The notes under the pieces were generated by a model that did not search any database, was not told where the DNA came from, and saw only the letters and a program-made list of their open reading frames with translations. A stretch of DNA of 64,000 nucleotides, taken from Dechloromonas hortensis. Lineage in GTDB: Bacteria > Pseudomonadota > Gammaproteobacteria > Burkholderiales > Rhodocyclaceae. The number at the start of each line of letters is the position of its first letter. Position 1 is the stretch's first letter. Location: positions 248,001 through 312,000 of the forward strand of contig NZ_SSSQ01000004.1 in the NCBI RefSeq assembly GCF_009469765.1, given 5' to 3'. Positions 11,507-21,066 of the stretch are shown piece after piece. Made by a program: the position numbers and the translations under genes.

Positions 11507-12334
11507 TCACCACCAGCCGGGCGCCCCGGCCCCTTCGGTATCGGCTGCCGCCTGCCGGACATGGCTGGCGCGCACGCTGTGCCGCCCTTCGCCAAAGACC
11601 GCGAGCAGCGACTTGTGGGCCAGGATGTTGAGCAGACGCGGCGTGCCGCGACTGGCGCGCTGCAGGCAGCGCACGGCGCGCGCTCCGAACACCCCTTCGC
11701 CACGGTAGCCAGCGACCCGCAGGCGATGCGCCAGGTAGTTATCCACTTCCTGGCGATCCAGCCCGGACAGTCGGTAATGGAAGGCGATCCGCTGCAGCAA
11801 CTGGCGTACCGAGGGCTCGGCCAGCTTGCGGTCGAGTTCGGGCTGGCCGAACAGGATGATCTGCAACAGCTTGCGCTTCTCGGTTTCCAGATTGGAGAGC
11901 AGGCGCAGCGACTCCAGGGTTTCGAGCGGCATCGCTTGCGCCTCGTCGATGCAGACGACAACCTGGGTGCCGGCCGCCGCATGCGCCATCAGCGCGCGGT
12001 TGACGCTCTGCAGCAGGTGATATTCGTCGCAGTCGATGCTGACGGCGAGCCCCAGTTCCTCGGCCAGCGCCAGCAGCAGGGTGCGCGGCGCCAGATAGGG
12101 ATTGGGCAGGTAAGCCGAAATGCTGCCGGCCGGCAGCGCCTGCAACAGCCGGCGACAGAGCAGCGTCTTGCCGGTGCCGACTTCGCCGGTGATTTTGATG
12201 AAGCCCTCGCCGCTATTGAGCGCCACCAGCAGCGTGTTCAAGGCTTCTTGGTGGCTGCGGGTAATCACCGTAAAACTGGTGTCCGGCGTGATGCCGAACG
12301 GCAGTTCGCTCAAGCCGAAATGGTCAAGGTACAC
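11507..12334 (-). CDS. mshM: MSHA biogenesis AAA ATPase MshM (ExeA/GspA family)
   Basis: This 275-residue AAA+ ATPase opens with MYLDHFGLSELPFGITPDT, the hallmark of the ExeA/GspA/MshM group. Walker A is GEVGTGKT at about 50-57 and Walker B is VVVCIDEAQ. In type II secretion, ExeA helps insert the secretin through peptidoglycan. By analogy MshM probably helps place the MshL secretin, encoded directly upstream. It lies between mshL and mshN with tight spacing. Confidence 0.9.
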   Translation of the reverse strand: MYLDHFGLSELPFGITPDTSFTVITRSHQEALNTLLVALNSGEGFIKITGEVGTGKTLLCRRLLQALPAGSISAYLPNPYLAPRTLLLALAEELGLAVSIDCDEYHLLQSVNRALMAHAAAGTQVVVCIDEAQAMPLETLESLRLLSNLETEKRKLLQIILFGQPELDRKLAEPSVRQLLQRIAFHYRLSGLDRQEVDNYLAHRLRVAGYRGEGVFGARAVRCLQRASRGTPRLLNILAHKSLLAVFGEGRHSVRASHVRQAAADTEGAGAPGWW

Positions 12335-12358
12335 GGCAAACGACCTGCAGCGACGGGT

Positions 12359-14092
12359 TTATTGCCATTCGAGCCGGCGGCGCTGGCTCGGGTCCAGCCC
12401 CTGCATGCGATCCTGAACTTCGCCGGCGGCCTCGCGCCAAGAATTTTCGCCCTTGATGACGGTCGACCGCATCAGGATGACCAATTCGCGCTTGCGGCTG
12501 GCGCCAGCCTTCTGGCCGAACAGCAGCCCTACCCCCGGCACATTGCTGATCCCCGGCAGGCCGAAGCGGCTGGTCGTCTGCTCCTGGCTCATCAGGCCGC
12601 CGATGGCGACGATGCTGCCATCCTGGACGCGGACGATGGAGTCGGTTTCGTTGATGCTGCTCGAAGCGAGCGGCAAGGTAAAAGTGCCGAGGTCGCCGAG
12701 ATTGACGTTCTTGGTCTTTTCCTCGACGACACTGACCGAAGGATGGACGTGCAGGATGATGTTGCCCTCGTCATCGATCTGCGGCGTCACGTCGAGCGCG
12801 ATGCCGGAGAAGAACGGTTGCAGCGTGATGTTCGGTGTCACGACGTTGCCGCTGGCGCTGGCGGTCGTCGTGGTACTGACACCGGTGACGAAATAGTCGT
12901 CGGTACCGACCTTGAGCACGGCCTTCTGGTTGTTGGTGGTCGCGATGCGCGGGCTGGACAGCACCTGAACATCGCCCTGCCCTTCGAGGAAGGAAAGCAA
13001 GGCGGCGAAATCCTTGGACTGGAAGGACAGCCCGAAGAAGCCGCGACCGGCTGATGAGGTCGCTATTGAACCATTCAGGCCGGGCGTGGCCGTGACCACC
13101 GAGCCAGCAGTAATGCCGGTGGCCGAACCGCTGAGCACGCCGGAACCGGACAGCGCCGCCCCCGGCGCCAGCACGCCGAGCGCGAAACGGTCGGCGACGC
13201 CGGCAAACTGCGTCCAGTTGATACCGGTCTGGTAGGAGTCGCTGAGCGCCACTTCGATGATCTTGGCCTCCAGCATGACCTGGCGCTCGACGACCAGTTG
13301 CGTCGCCTTCAGGTAATCGTCGACGGCGCGCAATTCGTTCGGCATGGCCTTGACCAGCACGACGCCGGAAGCAGCATTGACGATCACGTTGCGCCCCTCC
13401 TGGGTGCCGACGATCATGTTCAGCGCATTGCCGAGATCCTTCCAGAAGTCGAAATCTGAAGTGGTCTGGACGCGCGAACTATCCGGTGTCCGCTGCTGCC
13501 CGGTGCTGCCGGGCACCCCGGTGCTACCGGGCGTCTGCTGACCGGTACTCGAAGTGGTGCCGGTGGTCGGGGCCGCCGCCGTCGGCGAACTGCCGGTGAC
13601 ACGCATGTCGCTGACCCCCTGGCGCCGGTTGGCCAGGTAATTGATCTTGAAAATACGGGTCTGGATGGTGTTGGACAAGACCGTGATGCGCTTGCCCTGC
13701 ACCCGATAATCGTAACCATAGACATCGCGCAGCGTATCGAGCGCCTCACGCACCGTCGCGTTCTTCAGATTCAGGCTGACCGTGCCGCCGACATCCGGGG
13801 AAAAGAGCATGCTGTAGGGCGTACCGGAAACCAGCGCGGTGAGCACCTGGGTGACCGGCGCATTATTGACCGCCAGATTGAAGCGCGGCTCGGGCTTGGC
13901 GACTGGTTGTGCCTCCTGCAACAGCGGCGGCAGCATGGCCTGGCCGACGGCATCGGCCGGCACCCGCCGGGCGTTCTTGGACGCCTCAAGCTCCTGGCCG
14001 ATGCGATCAAACGTATCGGCACGGCGTACCGGCTCGCCGGTGCAAGCGGCCAACAGCAAGCCCGACAAAGCGACAATCACAATCCTGCTCAT
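12359..14092 (-). CDS. mshL: MSHA pilus secretin MshL
   Basis: This is the outer-membrane secretin through which the pilus leaves the cell. The 577-residue protein is a lipoprotein: the signal ends in LLLAAC with C17 as the lipid site. A secretin-type N domain lies at about 85-165 (LNLKNATVREALDTLRDVYGYDYRV). A Ser/Thr/Gly/Pro-rich insert of about 35 residues follows, then the secretin core from about 300 (VERQVMLEAKIIEVAL) to the end (GIPLA-type region ISNVPGVGLLFG, KRELVILMRSTVI). The start at 14092 overlaps the mshK stop by four bases (ATGA). Confidence 0.93.
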   Translation of the reverse strand: MSRIVIVALSGLLLAACTGEPVRRADTFDRIGQELEASKNARRVPADAVGQAMLPPLLQEAQPVAKPEPRFNLAVNNAPVTQVLTALVSGTPYSMLFSPDVGGTVSLNLKNATVREALDTLRDVYGYDYRVQGKRITVLSNTIQTRIFKINYLANRRQGVSDMRVTGSSPTAAAPTTGTTSSTGQQTPGSTGVPGSTGQQRTPDSSRVQTTSDFDFWKDLGNALNMIVGTQEGRNVIVNAASGVVLVKAMPNELRAVDDYLKATQLVVERQVMLEAKIIEVALSDSYQTGINWTQFAGVADRFALGVLAPGAALSGSGVLSGSATGITAGSVVTATPGLNGSIATSSAGRGFFGLSFQSKDFAALLSFLEGQGDVQVLSSPRIATTNNQKAVLKVGTDDYFVTGVSTTTTASASGNVVTPNITLQPFFSGIALDVTPQIDDEGNIILHVHPSVSVVEEKTKNVNLGDLGTFTLPLASSSINETDSIVRVQDGSIVAIGGLMSQEQTTSRFGLPGISNVPGVGLLFGQKAGASRKRELVILMRSTVIKGENSWREAAGEVQDRMQGLDPSQRRRLEWQ

Positions 14093-14490
14093 GGCAAATC
14101 CTTCCCCTGCCTGCTTTTCTTCGCTGAAGCAGCAGGCAACACAATCATTTGTTTCTTTACATCGGGCGTCAGATAGAGGCGAGTCAGCCCCTCCGGCCCC
14201 TGCAGCACGGCTTCGTGCTCGCTCAAGCGGATCAGGCGGGCCTCGCCCAGCCGCCCACCAAGCGGAACAGTCGTCCCGCCGATGATGGCAACCGGCTTGC
14301 CGCGTTGCGGCCACAAGACCGACTGCAGACGCAAACCACCTTCATCGGCGACCGCTCCCGCATCCGGGCCGCCCTGCAGCCAGCCGGCCGGCGGCCGGGT
14401 CGGATCGCCTTCGGCGAGCGCCGGCAGCGACGCCAACGCGCCCAGTAATAGGGTCAGGCAACGCAGACGGGCGTTCATAAGGCGAGCCAT
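14089..14490 (-). CDS. mshK: MSHA biogenesis protein MshK
   Basis: This small exported protein of 133 residues has a signal peptide ending ALAEGDPTRPP, followed by a short beta-rich domain (LQSVLWPQRGKPVAIIGGTTVPLGGRLG) as in MshK and the PilP/GspC-like pilotins. It probably connects inner-membrane components to the secretin. Two starts are possible: 14490, with GGAG five bases upstream and a 16-base overlap with mshJ, and 14478, which makes an ATGA overlap with the mshJ stop but has no Shine-Dalgarno sequence. I report the former. Confidence 0.82.
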   Translation of the reverse strand: MARLMNARLRCLTLLLGALASLPALAEGDPTRPPAGWLQGGPDAGAVADEGGLRLQSVLWPQRGKPVAIIGGTTVPLGGRLGEARLIRLSEHEAVLQGPEGLTRLYLTPDVKKQMIVLPAASAKKSRQGKDLP

Positions 14491-15167
14491 GCCCGCTCCG
14501 GACTCAAGGTATAAACCATCAGGCTCATTTCAGCCCGCGGATACTCGCGGACCTTGTAGCGCAGTTGCCCCCACAGCAAGCCTTTTTGCAGCTGTTCCAA
14601 CTGGCCGAGATAGGCCTGCAAATCGGCGTAATTGCCTTCGAGACGAATCTCGACACCATGCCGGTAGAGGTCATATTGCTTGTCGACGGCCGGGGCGCTT
14701 GTGCCCTTGGCGGGTACCTTACCCTCATCGGCCAGCACACTGCTCGGCGCCAGCGTCTTCAGGCTGATCAGGCGCAGACCGGCGTGCCGGGCGAGCAGGC
14801 GCTCAAGCAAACCATTCATCTGCTCCGGCCGGACCAGCGTCGACGCATAGTGCAGCAAATCGTCGTCGAGTTTTTTTTGCTCGGCCTGCAGCGTCGCCAG
14901 CGCAGCCTTGTTGGCCGCATCCGGATCGGTCTGCATTTTCTGCTGCAAGGTCGCCAGTTGCGCCTGCATTTCGGCCAGCGAGGCCGACTGGCTGGCGATA
15001 CTGCGTTGCAGGCTGCCGGCCTTGGCCAGTTGCGGGTCGATCATCAGGGCATTGCCGATCAATAGCGGCCCGAGGACCAGTGCCGCCGCGACCAGCCCGC
15101 GCTCACGCCTACTGAGCGCGACATAGCGGGCATTCAGGCGCTGCCAGTGTGGGCGTAAAGCCTTCAT
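14475..15167 (-). CDS. mshJ: MSHA biogenesis protein MshJ (GspM/PilO-like)
   Basis: This is a 230-residue inner-membrane protein. A short basic N-terminus is followed by one transmembrane helix (about 24-42), a coiled-coil stretch (about 50-115, rich in Ala/Leu/Gln/Lys) and a C-terminal ferredoxin-like domain, as in GspM and PilO. It forms part of the inner-membrane alignment platform with the two MshI proteins. The start overlaps the upstream stop by four bases. Confidence 0.85.
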   Translation of the reverse strand: MKALRPHWQRLNARYVALSRRERGLVAAALVLGPLLIGNALMIDPQLAKAGSLQRSIASQSASLAEMQAQLATLQQKMQTDPDAANKAALATLQAEQKKLDDDLLHYASTLVRPEQMNGLLERLLARHAGLRLISLKTLAPSSVLADEGKVPAKGTSAPAVDKQYDLYRHGVEIRLEGNYADLQAYLGQLEQLQKGLLWGQLRYKVREYPRAEMSLMVYTLSPERAWLAL

Positions 15168-15823
15168 GGAGTTTTCTCCGGCGGCGGCGCCGATTCGGTG
15201 CGCAGCGCAAACTCGGTATAGCGCTTGCCGACCGGCTTGGCCGCGACCGTCCGGTTGGCCTCAGGCTTCTCGGCCACCGGATCGACACCCTTCATTTCCA
15301 GTGCGGCAAAACGTCGACCGGCGAAGGCCGGATCGGCGTTCAGCCGGGAGATATAGACCGGCAACAAGGCCGGATCGAGCAGGCGGCCCTGGATTTCGAC
15401 GCCATCCGGGCTTAGTCCGAAAGCGACCAGCCAGACACCATCGAGCGTCTGGCGCGAAAAGCCCTGCAAGATATTGAGGAAGCCACCGCCCTGGTTCTTG
15501 TCGCGGCGCCCGATGAAGTCGAGCACCTCCTGGCGCTGCGCGACGCCGCTCTTGGCGAGGTCGAGTTCGGGCAGCAAGGCTGCATTCGGTTTGCGATTGA
15601 TCAGGACCTGCCCGAGCACCTGGACCTGCTGCTGCAGATTCAGCAACTGGCCATTGAGCGTCGCCTCCTCGGCCTTCAACTGGGCAACCCGCATCGACTG
15701 GCTCTGGGCCACGACCAGCAGCAGCACAAGGGCGACCAAGGCGGCACCGGCGACGACCGGCAGGGCCAACCAGTCAAAACGCGGCCGCAACTCCGGCAGC
15801 AACAGATTGATCTGCTGGCTCAT
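15164..15823 (-). CDS. PilN-like MSHA biogenesis protein (second MshI component)
   Basis: This 219-residue bitopic protein opens with the PilN signature (MSQQINLLLPEL, then RFDW). It has one transmembrane helix at about 20-41, a coiled coil and a small periplasmic domain. PilN-type proteins bind the PilM-like cytoplasmic protein through this N-terminal motif, and the PilM-like gene lies directly upstream with a four-base overlap. In several genomes this gene is annotated as a second MshI. Its role in the alignment complex is inferred from the family. Confidence 0.84.
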   Translation of the reverse strand: MSQQINLLLPELRPRFDWLALPVVAGAALVALVLLLVVAQSQSMRVAQLKAEEATLNGQLLNLQQQVQVLGQVLINRKPNAALLPELDLAKSGVAQRQEVLDFIGRRDKNQGGGFLNILQGFSRQTLDGVWLVAFGLSPDGVEIQGRLLDPALLPVYISRLNADPAFAGRRFAALEMKGVDPVAEKPEANRTVAAKPVGKRYTEFALRTESAPPPEKTP

Positions 15824-16746
15824 GCGGCTGGCCTCAAGGCAGCGCCAATCGCCAGCAGGCCCTGCGCCTGCCGTTCAAGCTGGCGCAACTCCGGCAGGCT
15901 GTCGAAATCGACGACCTGCGCCAGATCCATGGCCTGCACCGGCACGTAGAGGTTATCTGCAAGCCCGGCCACCAGACCGGCACTGTCGTACTCGGTGGCA
16001 ACCATCAGGCGCGACACCGAAATGAAGCTGTATTGCCGGTCGAAGGTATCCAGTGTGCGCTGCAGCTCAAGGGCCAGCCGCTCGAGCATCTGCTGCCGGC
16101 GCTCCGGATCTTCCGAGGCCAGTGCTTCCGGCGACATTTCGATGCGCCGCGATAGACACAGTTCGCCCTGGTAGGTGATGGTCAGCAGACTGGCGCCCTT
16201 GCTCAGGGCCAGGAAAGCCAGGCCGCGATTGCTTTCCTCGAACAAGGCCGCGACATTGCGTAGCGCCAGTTCCGGAATGTCGATCGCCTCCAGACGCAGC
16301 TTGGCTTGATCGAAGGCGGCCATGCGCTGGCCAACCACGTCTTGCGCTGCCGCCACGGCAAAGATGCCGCCAGGCCGGCCCGGCTGGCTGGGAAAATCGA
16401 CAACACCCAAAGCCGCCGACTCGACGGGGAAATCGACCATGTCCTTGAGGCGCCAGCGCAAGGCCTGCAAACGCTCCTCATCGGGGACATTCAGGGCATC
16501 GAGTTGGGCCAGTTGATACTCGCCCTCGACGAGCAGCGTGGTGCAGCGAAAACGCTTCAATTGCTTGCCCTGGGCCAGACGGCTCAGCGCATCGAGCTCG
16601 TCGCGTTCCAGCTTGAACGACTCCAATGCCTTGATTTTCGGGCGCTGGCCGGCAGTCGAAATGACATGGGCAATATCCAGCCGCTCGTCGCGCCGGACCA
16701 CTGCCATCCACCCATCCTCAAATTTAGCCCCTAACTTCGGCCACAT
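15820..16746 (-). CDS. mshI: PilM-like MSHA biogenesis protein MshI
   Basis: This 308-residue cytoplasmic actin-like protein of the PilM/MshI group has no signal peptide. Family features include ALRWRLKDMVDFPVESAALGVVDFP, the region FAVAAAQDVV, and ESNRGLAFLALSKGASLLTI. It should dock on the PilN-like protein encoded next and link the MshE ATPase to the membrane platform. A GAGGTG Shine-Dalgarno sequence precedes the ATG. The 71-base gap back to mshQ could hold a promoter for the I-to-N block. Confidence 0.86.
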   Translation of the reverse strand: MWPKLGAKFEDGWMAVVRRDERLDIAHVISTAGQRPKIKALESFKLERDELDALSRLAQGKQLKRFRCTTLLVEGEYQLAQLDALNVPDEERLQALRWRLKDMVDFPVESAALGVVDFPSQPGRPGGIFAVAAAQDVVGQRMAAFDQAKLRLEAIDIPELALRNVAALFEESNRGLAFLALSKGASLLTITYQGELCLSRRIEMSPEALASEDPERRQQMLERLALELQRTLDTFDRQYSFISVSRLMVATEYDSAGLVAGLADNLYVPVQAMDLAQVVDFDSLPELRQLERQAQGLLAIGAALRPAA

Positions 16747-16817
16747 TGCTACAGCACCTCAAGTTTTTTGGGAAGGATATCCAGTAACACATTATTTTTC
16801 AATGACTTTTCAGCAGG

Positions 16818-19800
16818 TCAGTAGCTTTCACGTAAATAGATGACCGGCGAACGTGGACCGCAGGCGCCGAAACAGGCGCGGGCATTTCCCGTCGGCGGTA
16901 GCCAGGCGGCAGCGCCAAGTTTGCTGCCGATTACATCGACATAACCGAAGTTGCCGCTCCCCGGCCCCTGCGTACTGCTGCCGGGGCTGCGCAGAACCAG
17001 GCGCGCATCGCCACTCAACAGGTTGACGCTATTGGCGGTAGAGCCGCCCATCTGGGCAATGACCTCGCCCGGCGCCAGCGCATTGCGGGCAGTGTCGGGC
17101 GGTGCATAGAAGACCAGCCCGCCATTGCCGGCATCCTGCCGGGTCGGTTGGGTCAGTGCCGTACAACTGTCATTGCCGTTCTTCAGCCAGCCAGCAGCCG
17201 TCCAGTACTGCGCCTGCACCGGCACCGCCAGCGGCAGCATCTCGGAGCCGTAGGCGCTGTTCAACCAGAGGCGGCCATAAGTGACGGCAGTCGTACCGAT
17301 CTTGCGGGCGGTGCAGGTCGTGCACGTGCCGCTGCTTGCTGCGTCCATATCAGGCAGGTTGAGCTTGGCGCCGGCATCGCTATCGGTCATCGAGACACCG
17401 AGATCGAGCAGCCAGAACGGACCACCGGCGCTGTTCCGGTTGGCCGCACAGCTCGCAGTCGTCAGGTCGACCGGCGCTGCCGGCCGCGAAAAGGTAGCCG
17501 CCGCGCTGTCCGGTACATTGTTGGCATCGCCGTCGTTAAGCGCATAGACGCCGGCCACCCATTGCGCCGAAGCCAGCCCGCTGATCCGGCTGGCCAGATC
17601 GCAACCCTGATGTGCCACTGCCTGGTCTTCGGCCGCCAGGGTCGGGTTGCTCACCGGGTAGCCCAGCGTCTGCGAGTAGTTGCGCGTTACCGTACCACTG
17701 CCATTTTCCGCCTGCAGGCGATAGGCGACACCCAGCGCCGGCTGGCCCATGTAGGTGAAGGGCGTTGCGGCTGCACAGAACGGCTTGATGCCGCCGCCGA
17801 GATAGCTGAAATGATCCGGCACGAAGCGACCGAACAGCACCGAGTTCGGGGTTGAGGCACCGCTATCGAGCAGCCCGAACAGGCAGCCGTATTTGCCATC
17901 CGCATCCTTGCTGTTGCTGTAGCTCCCGGCGACGCAGTCATTCTTGGTCGCCACGCTATCCACCGTCACCCAGTCGTCGTCGTAGATGCCACGAGGCGAT
18001 GTCGCATCGCTGGCCGGGTCGTAACCGAGCAAGCGGAAATTGCCGACCTCGCCGTACTTGAAGCTACCCGTCGCCACCGAAGTCGAAGCGCCGGGCGTCG
18101 CATTGGCAAAAACGGTTGGGGTTAGCGTACCGACCACCCAGCCGGCACCGTTGGCACTCATCGCCGCCGTATTCACTTTCGGGGCACCGCTGTAGCCACC
18201 GGCATTGGCGGTCGCCGTCAGGGTAAAGCTGTCGGTGTCGGCCTTGAACTTCGGTGCCCCGGTGAGTGCGCTATTGCTGGCCGAAGAGGTCACGCTGCTG
18301 AACAACGTCGGCCGCACGGCAAAGCTGTCGATCGAGCAGGCCGTCGTCGTGCCGTCGCTCATCACCGCCACCAGGTTGGCGTAGGCCGAGTTCAGGGTGA
18401 AATTTGCCGTGGTCTTGATGCCTTTGTCAGTCGAGGTATAAGCCAGCGTCTGGCTGCCGCCACTGACTGCCGCCTTGCCATTGCAGGCAGCACTGGCACA
18501 GGCCGTGGCACGCGTCAAATCGGTACCGCACATGCCATCACTGTTGTCGACCAGTTTGAGGCTGACATTCTTGGTACCGCCGGCGGCATAGGTGGTCTGG
18601 ATCTGGCTATTGGCCAGTGCGGCCACCTTGAGCTTGAAAGCCGTACCGACCAGCTTGGTGTAAATATGGCCGGTCAGGAAGCTCTGCACCGCCGAACTGT
18701 AAGCCTCGTCGATGGCGCTGAACCCCCCGGCGGTGCCGCCGTCGGGCGGCACGTAATACTGGGCGCAGATGCGGACCTGGCCAAGTTCGTGGATATTGGT
18801 CGAGCCACCGGTCGAACCGGTGAAGGAAAGCTGCCAGTTGGCCGGCACCGCCGCCTGCGTGTAGCCGGTCGACACGGCATAGGCATTGAAGGACGGCACC
18901 ACGGAACTGTAGCTGTTGCCGGTACCGCCGGTATCGCGATTGACCGCGACCCAGGTCTGACCCAGGGCGGAATTCCGGGCATCGACGATGATCTGATAGA
19001 AGTGCCCGTAAGCCGGCGACGTCGAACCCGCATTATCCACCCCGGGCGACAGGCTGCCCGTTGTGCCGCCAAGATAGGGATAGCCGGTCTGTCCTGACCC
19101 CGAGCCACGCACGGCCACGCCATCGACGATGAAACCACGGCCAAGCACCCGCCCTTCGGTGGGATTGGAGAAGTTGCCGAATTCGTCGATACCGACCCCG
19201 ATCCACCCCCCGGCAAAACCGGCAGTTCCGGTCTTTTGCGCGTAGCCGAGCGAGCCACCGTAGGCCCCGGGAACTGGCGCCACCGAATAATCCGACAGCG
19301 CGACCGCGATGCCGTCCGCACCACTGCCGTTATAGGCGTAATGCTTGAACTCCACCGAGATGTAATTGCCGGCTGCCGGAAAAAAACCCGGCGCAGTCGC
19401 CGCCTTGGCGTTGTTGCCGGTGCGCTCGGTCAGGCGCAGGAAACCGGTCGAGCTGTTGATATAGGGCACGACCCCGGTGGTGTCGCTGGTCGAGACGATC
19501 CAGTTGCCGGTGCTGAAGATTGGCGAAGGATTCAGCGCGCTACGACCAAAGCTGTCGCATTGGCAGTTCAAGATCAGCCCCGCCGGCGTATTGGCCGGCT
19601 GCGGGCAACTTGAAGCGGTCCCCGCCTCGCCGATGGCGAAAGCGCCGAATGCCGTCACGCCGCTCACCTGCCGACTGTTGCTGGCCGATGCCGACGGAGT
19701 CAGCGTGCTCCAGCTGCCAGCGGCCTTTTCGGCAACCACAAAGTTGCTCGCGGTCGCAGTGCCGTCGACATCATTGACCGTGCAATCTGCGGTAGCGCTC

Positions 19801-21056
19801 GTAGCGCAATATTGCAGCAGGGCGTCATAGGTATAGAAGGTCGAGCCACTGCCGGCGGCCAGCGTCCAGTGGCGATTAACGCTCTTCGAGGCATTGATCC
19901 CTGAGCTACCGGCGATAGTATCGGGATGGTCGCCGCCGGTCGTGTTGGCGGTCACCGTGCCGCCCAGCGGCGCCGAATGCCAGGGATAGGTAAACGTGAC
20001 GGGGGCGTAGTTGCTGCTGTCGCCAACATCGAAAACGCAACTCGCGTTATAGGCCGGCATCGTCAGCTGCAGATTGCCGTTGATCCAGCTACCGGCCGTT
20101 CGCGAGACCATGCTGCCGCTGCAATTCTTCGGAATCACGACAGCGTAGCTGCTGGTGGTCAGCTTGCCGCTGCTCAGGGTCAGCGTTCCCCAACTGGTAT
20201 CGCCAACCGTCAGGTTGCCGCCCAAGATCAGACCGCTGCTGTTGTTGAGCGTTACCGAACGGATGGTAGCCGCCGCAGAAATATTCTGTGCGGTGCTCCC
20301 GTTGAAGGTCCAGACACCGCTGCCGAGCGCCGACAAGTTGCCGCCGATGGTCAGATCACCGGCCAGGGCGACCGAAATCGAGTTGCTTTGCGCATTGAAG
20401 GTGGCGCCGGCATCGATGGTCAGGCTGCCGAGAATGGTCAGCAAGCTTCCGCTATTAACTGTTTTCGTCCCGCCGGACACCCGAAGATTCGGCATTTTCA
20501 GGCCATCGACCGGAATGCTCTGCGCTCCACCGTTGAAATAAACCGTGGCCAAGCGATTGGGCGAACCGCCGTTGTTGAAAGCGCTGACATTACGCAACGG
20601 ACTGGCAGCATTCAAGGCAATTACCATCGGCGACGCGCTGTCCAGAGTCAGTGTCTGCCAGTTCGTATCGAGATGGGAAAGGGTGACCGAACCACTGCCG
20701 CTCCAGGTTGATCCCCCCTGCAGGATCAGACTGCTGGCCGCCCCGCTGATGTCGCCGTTATTGACCAGATTGCCGGACAGGGTGATGACCCGGTTACTAC
20801 CATCGTCGGTGATCGAGCCACCGGCATTGATGGTCAGCGCCGCCAGATTATTGGTATTGCCATCGAGAACGAGGTCATCCGCAGCGCGTACGGTCGCAGT
20901 ATCCCCGGCTTGCGGCGGGCCGTTGCGATTACCCGAGCCGCAATTCCAGGTATTGGCTGCCGTCCAGTTGCCATCGGTACGGCTGATACAGGTTGCCGCA
21001 TTGACTGCTGCGGTCGACAGCCCCAAAAGGCAAAAAACCAAAAGACGGCGCATCAT
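16818..21056 (-). CDS. mshQ: Giant MshQ-like adhesin/pilus-associated protein
   Basis: This 1,412-residue exported protein has a signal peptide at its N-terminus (MMRRLLVFCLLGLSTAAVNA). A repetitive beta-rich region of Ser/Gly/Asn-rich strands spans about 30-470. A lectin/LamG-type jelly-roll domain follows at about 480-770, with WIGVGIDEFGNFSNP and IIVDARNSALGQTWVAVN as landmarks. A C-terminal DUF6701-type region with many cysteines runs from about 830 to the end. MshQ is the last gene of the Vibrio msh locus, and its role in adhesion is not settled. The start is one of two adjacent ATGs (21056, 21053) behind AAGGGAAG. An ATG at 21077 would overlap mshP. Confidence 0.82.
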   Translation of the reverse strand: MMRRLLVFCLLGLSTAAVNAATCISRTDGNWTAANTWNCGSGNRNGPPQAGDTATVRAADDLVLDGNTNNLAALTINAGGSITDDGSNRVITLSGNLVNNGDISGAASSLILQGGSTWSGSGSVTLSHLDTNWQTLTLDSASPMVIALNAASPLRNVSAFNNGGSPNRLATVYFNGGAQSIPVDGLKMPNLRVSGGTKTVNSGSLLTILGSLTIDAGATFNAQSNSISVALAGDLTIGGNLSALGSGVWTFNGSTAQNISAAATIRSVTLNNSSGLILGGNLTVGDTSWGTLTLSSGKLTTSSYAVVIPKNCSGSMVSRTAGSWINGNLQLTMPAYNASCVFDVGDSSNYAPVTFTYPWHSAPLGGTVTANTTGGDHPDTIAGSSGINASKSVNRHWTLAAGSGSTFYTYDALLQYCATSATADCTVNDVDGTATASNFVVAEKAAGSWSTLTPSASASNSRQVSGVTAFGAFAIGEAGTASSCPQPANTPAGLILNCQCDSFGRSALNPSPIFSTGNWIVSTSDTTGVVPYINSSTGFLRLTERTGNNAKAATAPGFFPAAGNYISVEFKHYAYNGSGADGIAVALSDYSVAPVPGAYGGSLGYAQKTGTAGFAGGWIGVGIDEFGNFSNPTEGRVLGRGFIVDGVAVRGSGSGQTGYPYLGGTTGSLSPGVDNAGSTSPAYGHFYQIIVDARNSALGQTWVAVNRDTGGTGNSYSSVVPSFNAYAVSTGYTQAAVPANWQLSFTGSTGGSTNIHELGQVRICAQYYVPPDGGTAGGFSAIDEAYSSAVQSFLTGHIYTKLVGTAFKLKVAALANSQIQTTYAAGGTKNVSLKLVDNSDGMCGTDLTRATACASAACNGKAAVSGGSQTLAYTSTDKGIKTTANFTLNSAYANLVAVMSDGTTTACSIDSFAVRPTLFSSVTSSASNSALTGAPKFKADTDSFTLTATANAGGYSGAPKVNTAAMSANGAGWVVGTLTPTVFANATPGASTSVATGSFKYGEVGNFRLLGYDPASDATSPRGIYDDDWVTVDSVATKNDCVAGSYSNSKDADGKYGCLFGLLDSGASTPNSVLFGRFVPDHFSYLGGGIKPFCAAATPFTYMGQPALGVAYRLQAENGSGTVTRNYSQTLGYPVSNPTLAAEDQAVAHQGCDLASRISGLASAQWVAGVYALNDGDANNVPDSAAATFSRPAAPVDLTTASCAANRNSAGGPFWLLDLGVSMTDSDAGAKLNLPDMDAASSGTCTTCTARKIGTTAVTYGRLWLNSAYGSEMLPLAVPVQAQYWTAAGWLKNGNDSCTALTQPTRQDAGNGGLVFYAPPDTARNALAPGEVIAQMGGSTANSVNLLSGDARLVLRSPGSSTQGPGSGNFGYVDVIGSKLGAAAWLPPTGNARACFGACGPRSPVIYLRESY

Positions 21057-21066
21057 CTTCCCTTGC

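Noticed and set aside
11021..13054. A 677-codon plus-strand frame opposite mshN, mshM and mshL
   Set aside because: Low-complexity Ala/Gly-rich start and antisense position across three real genes.
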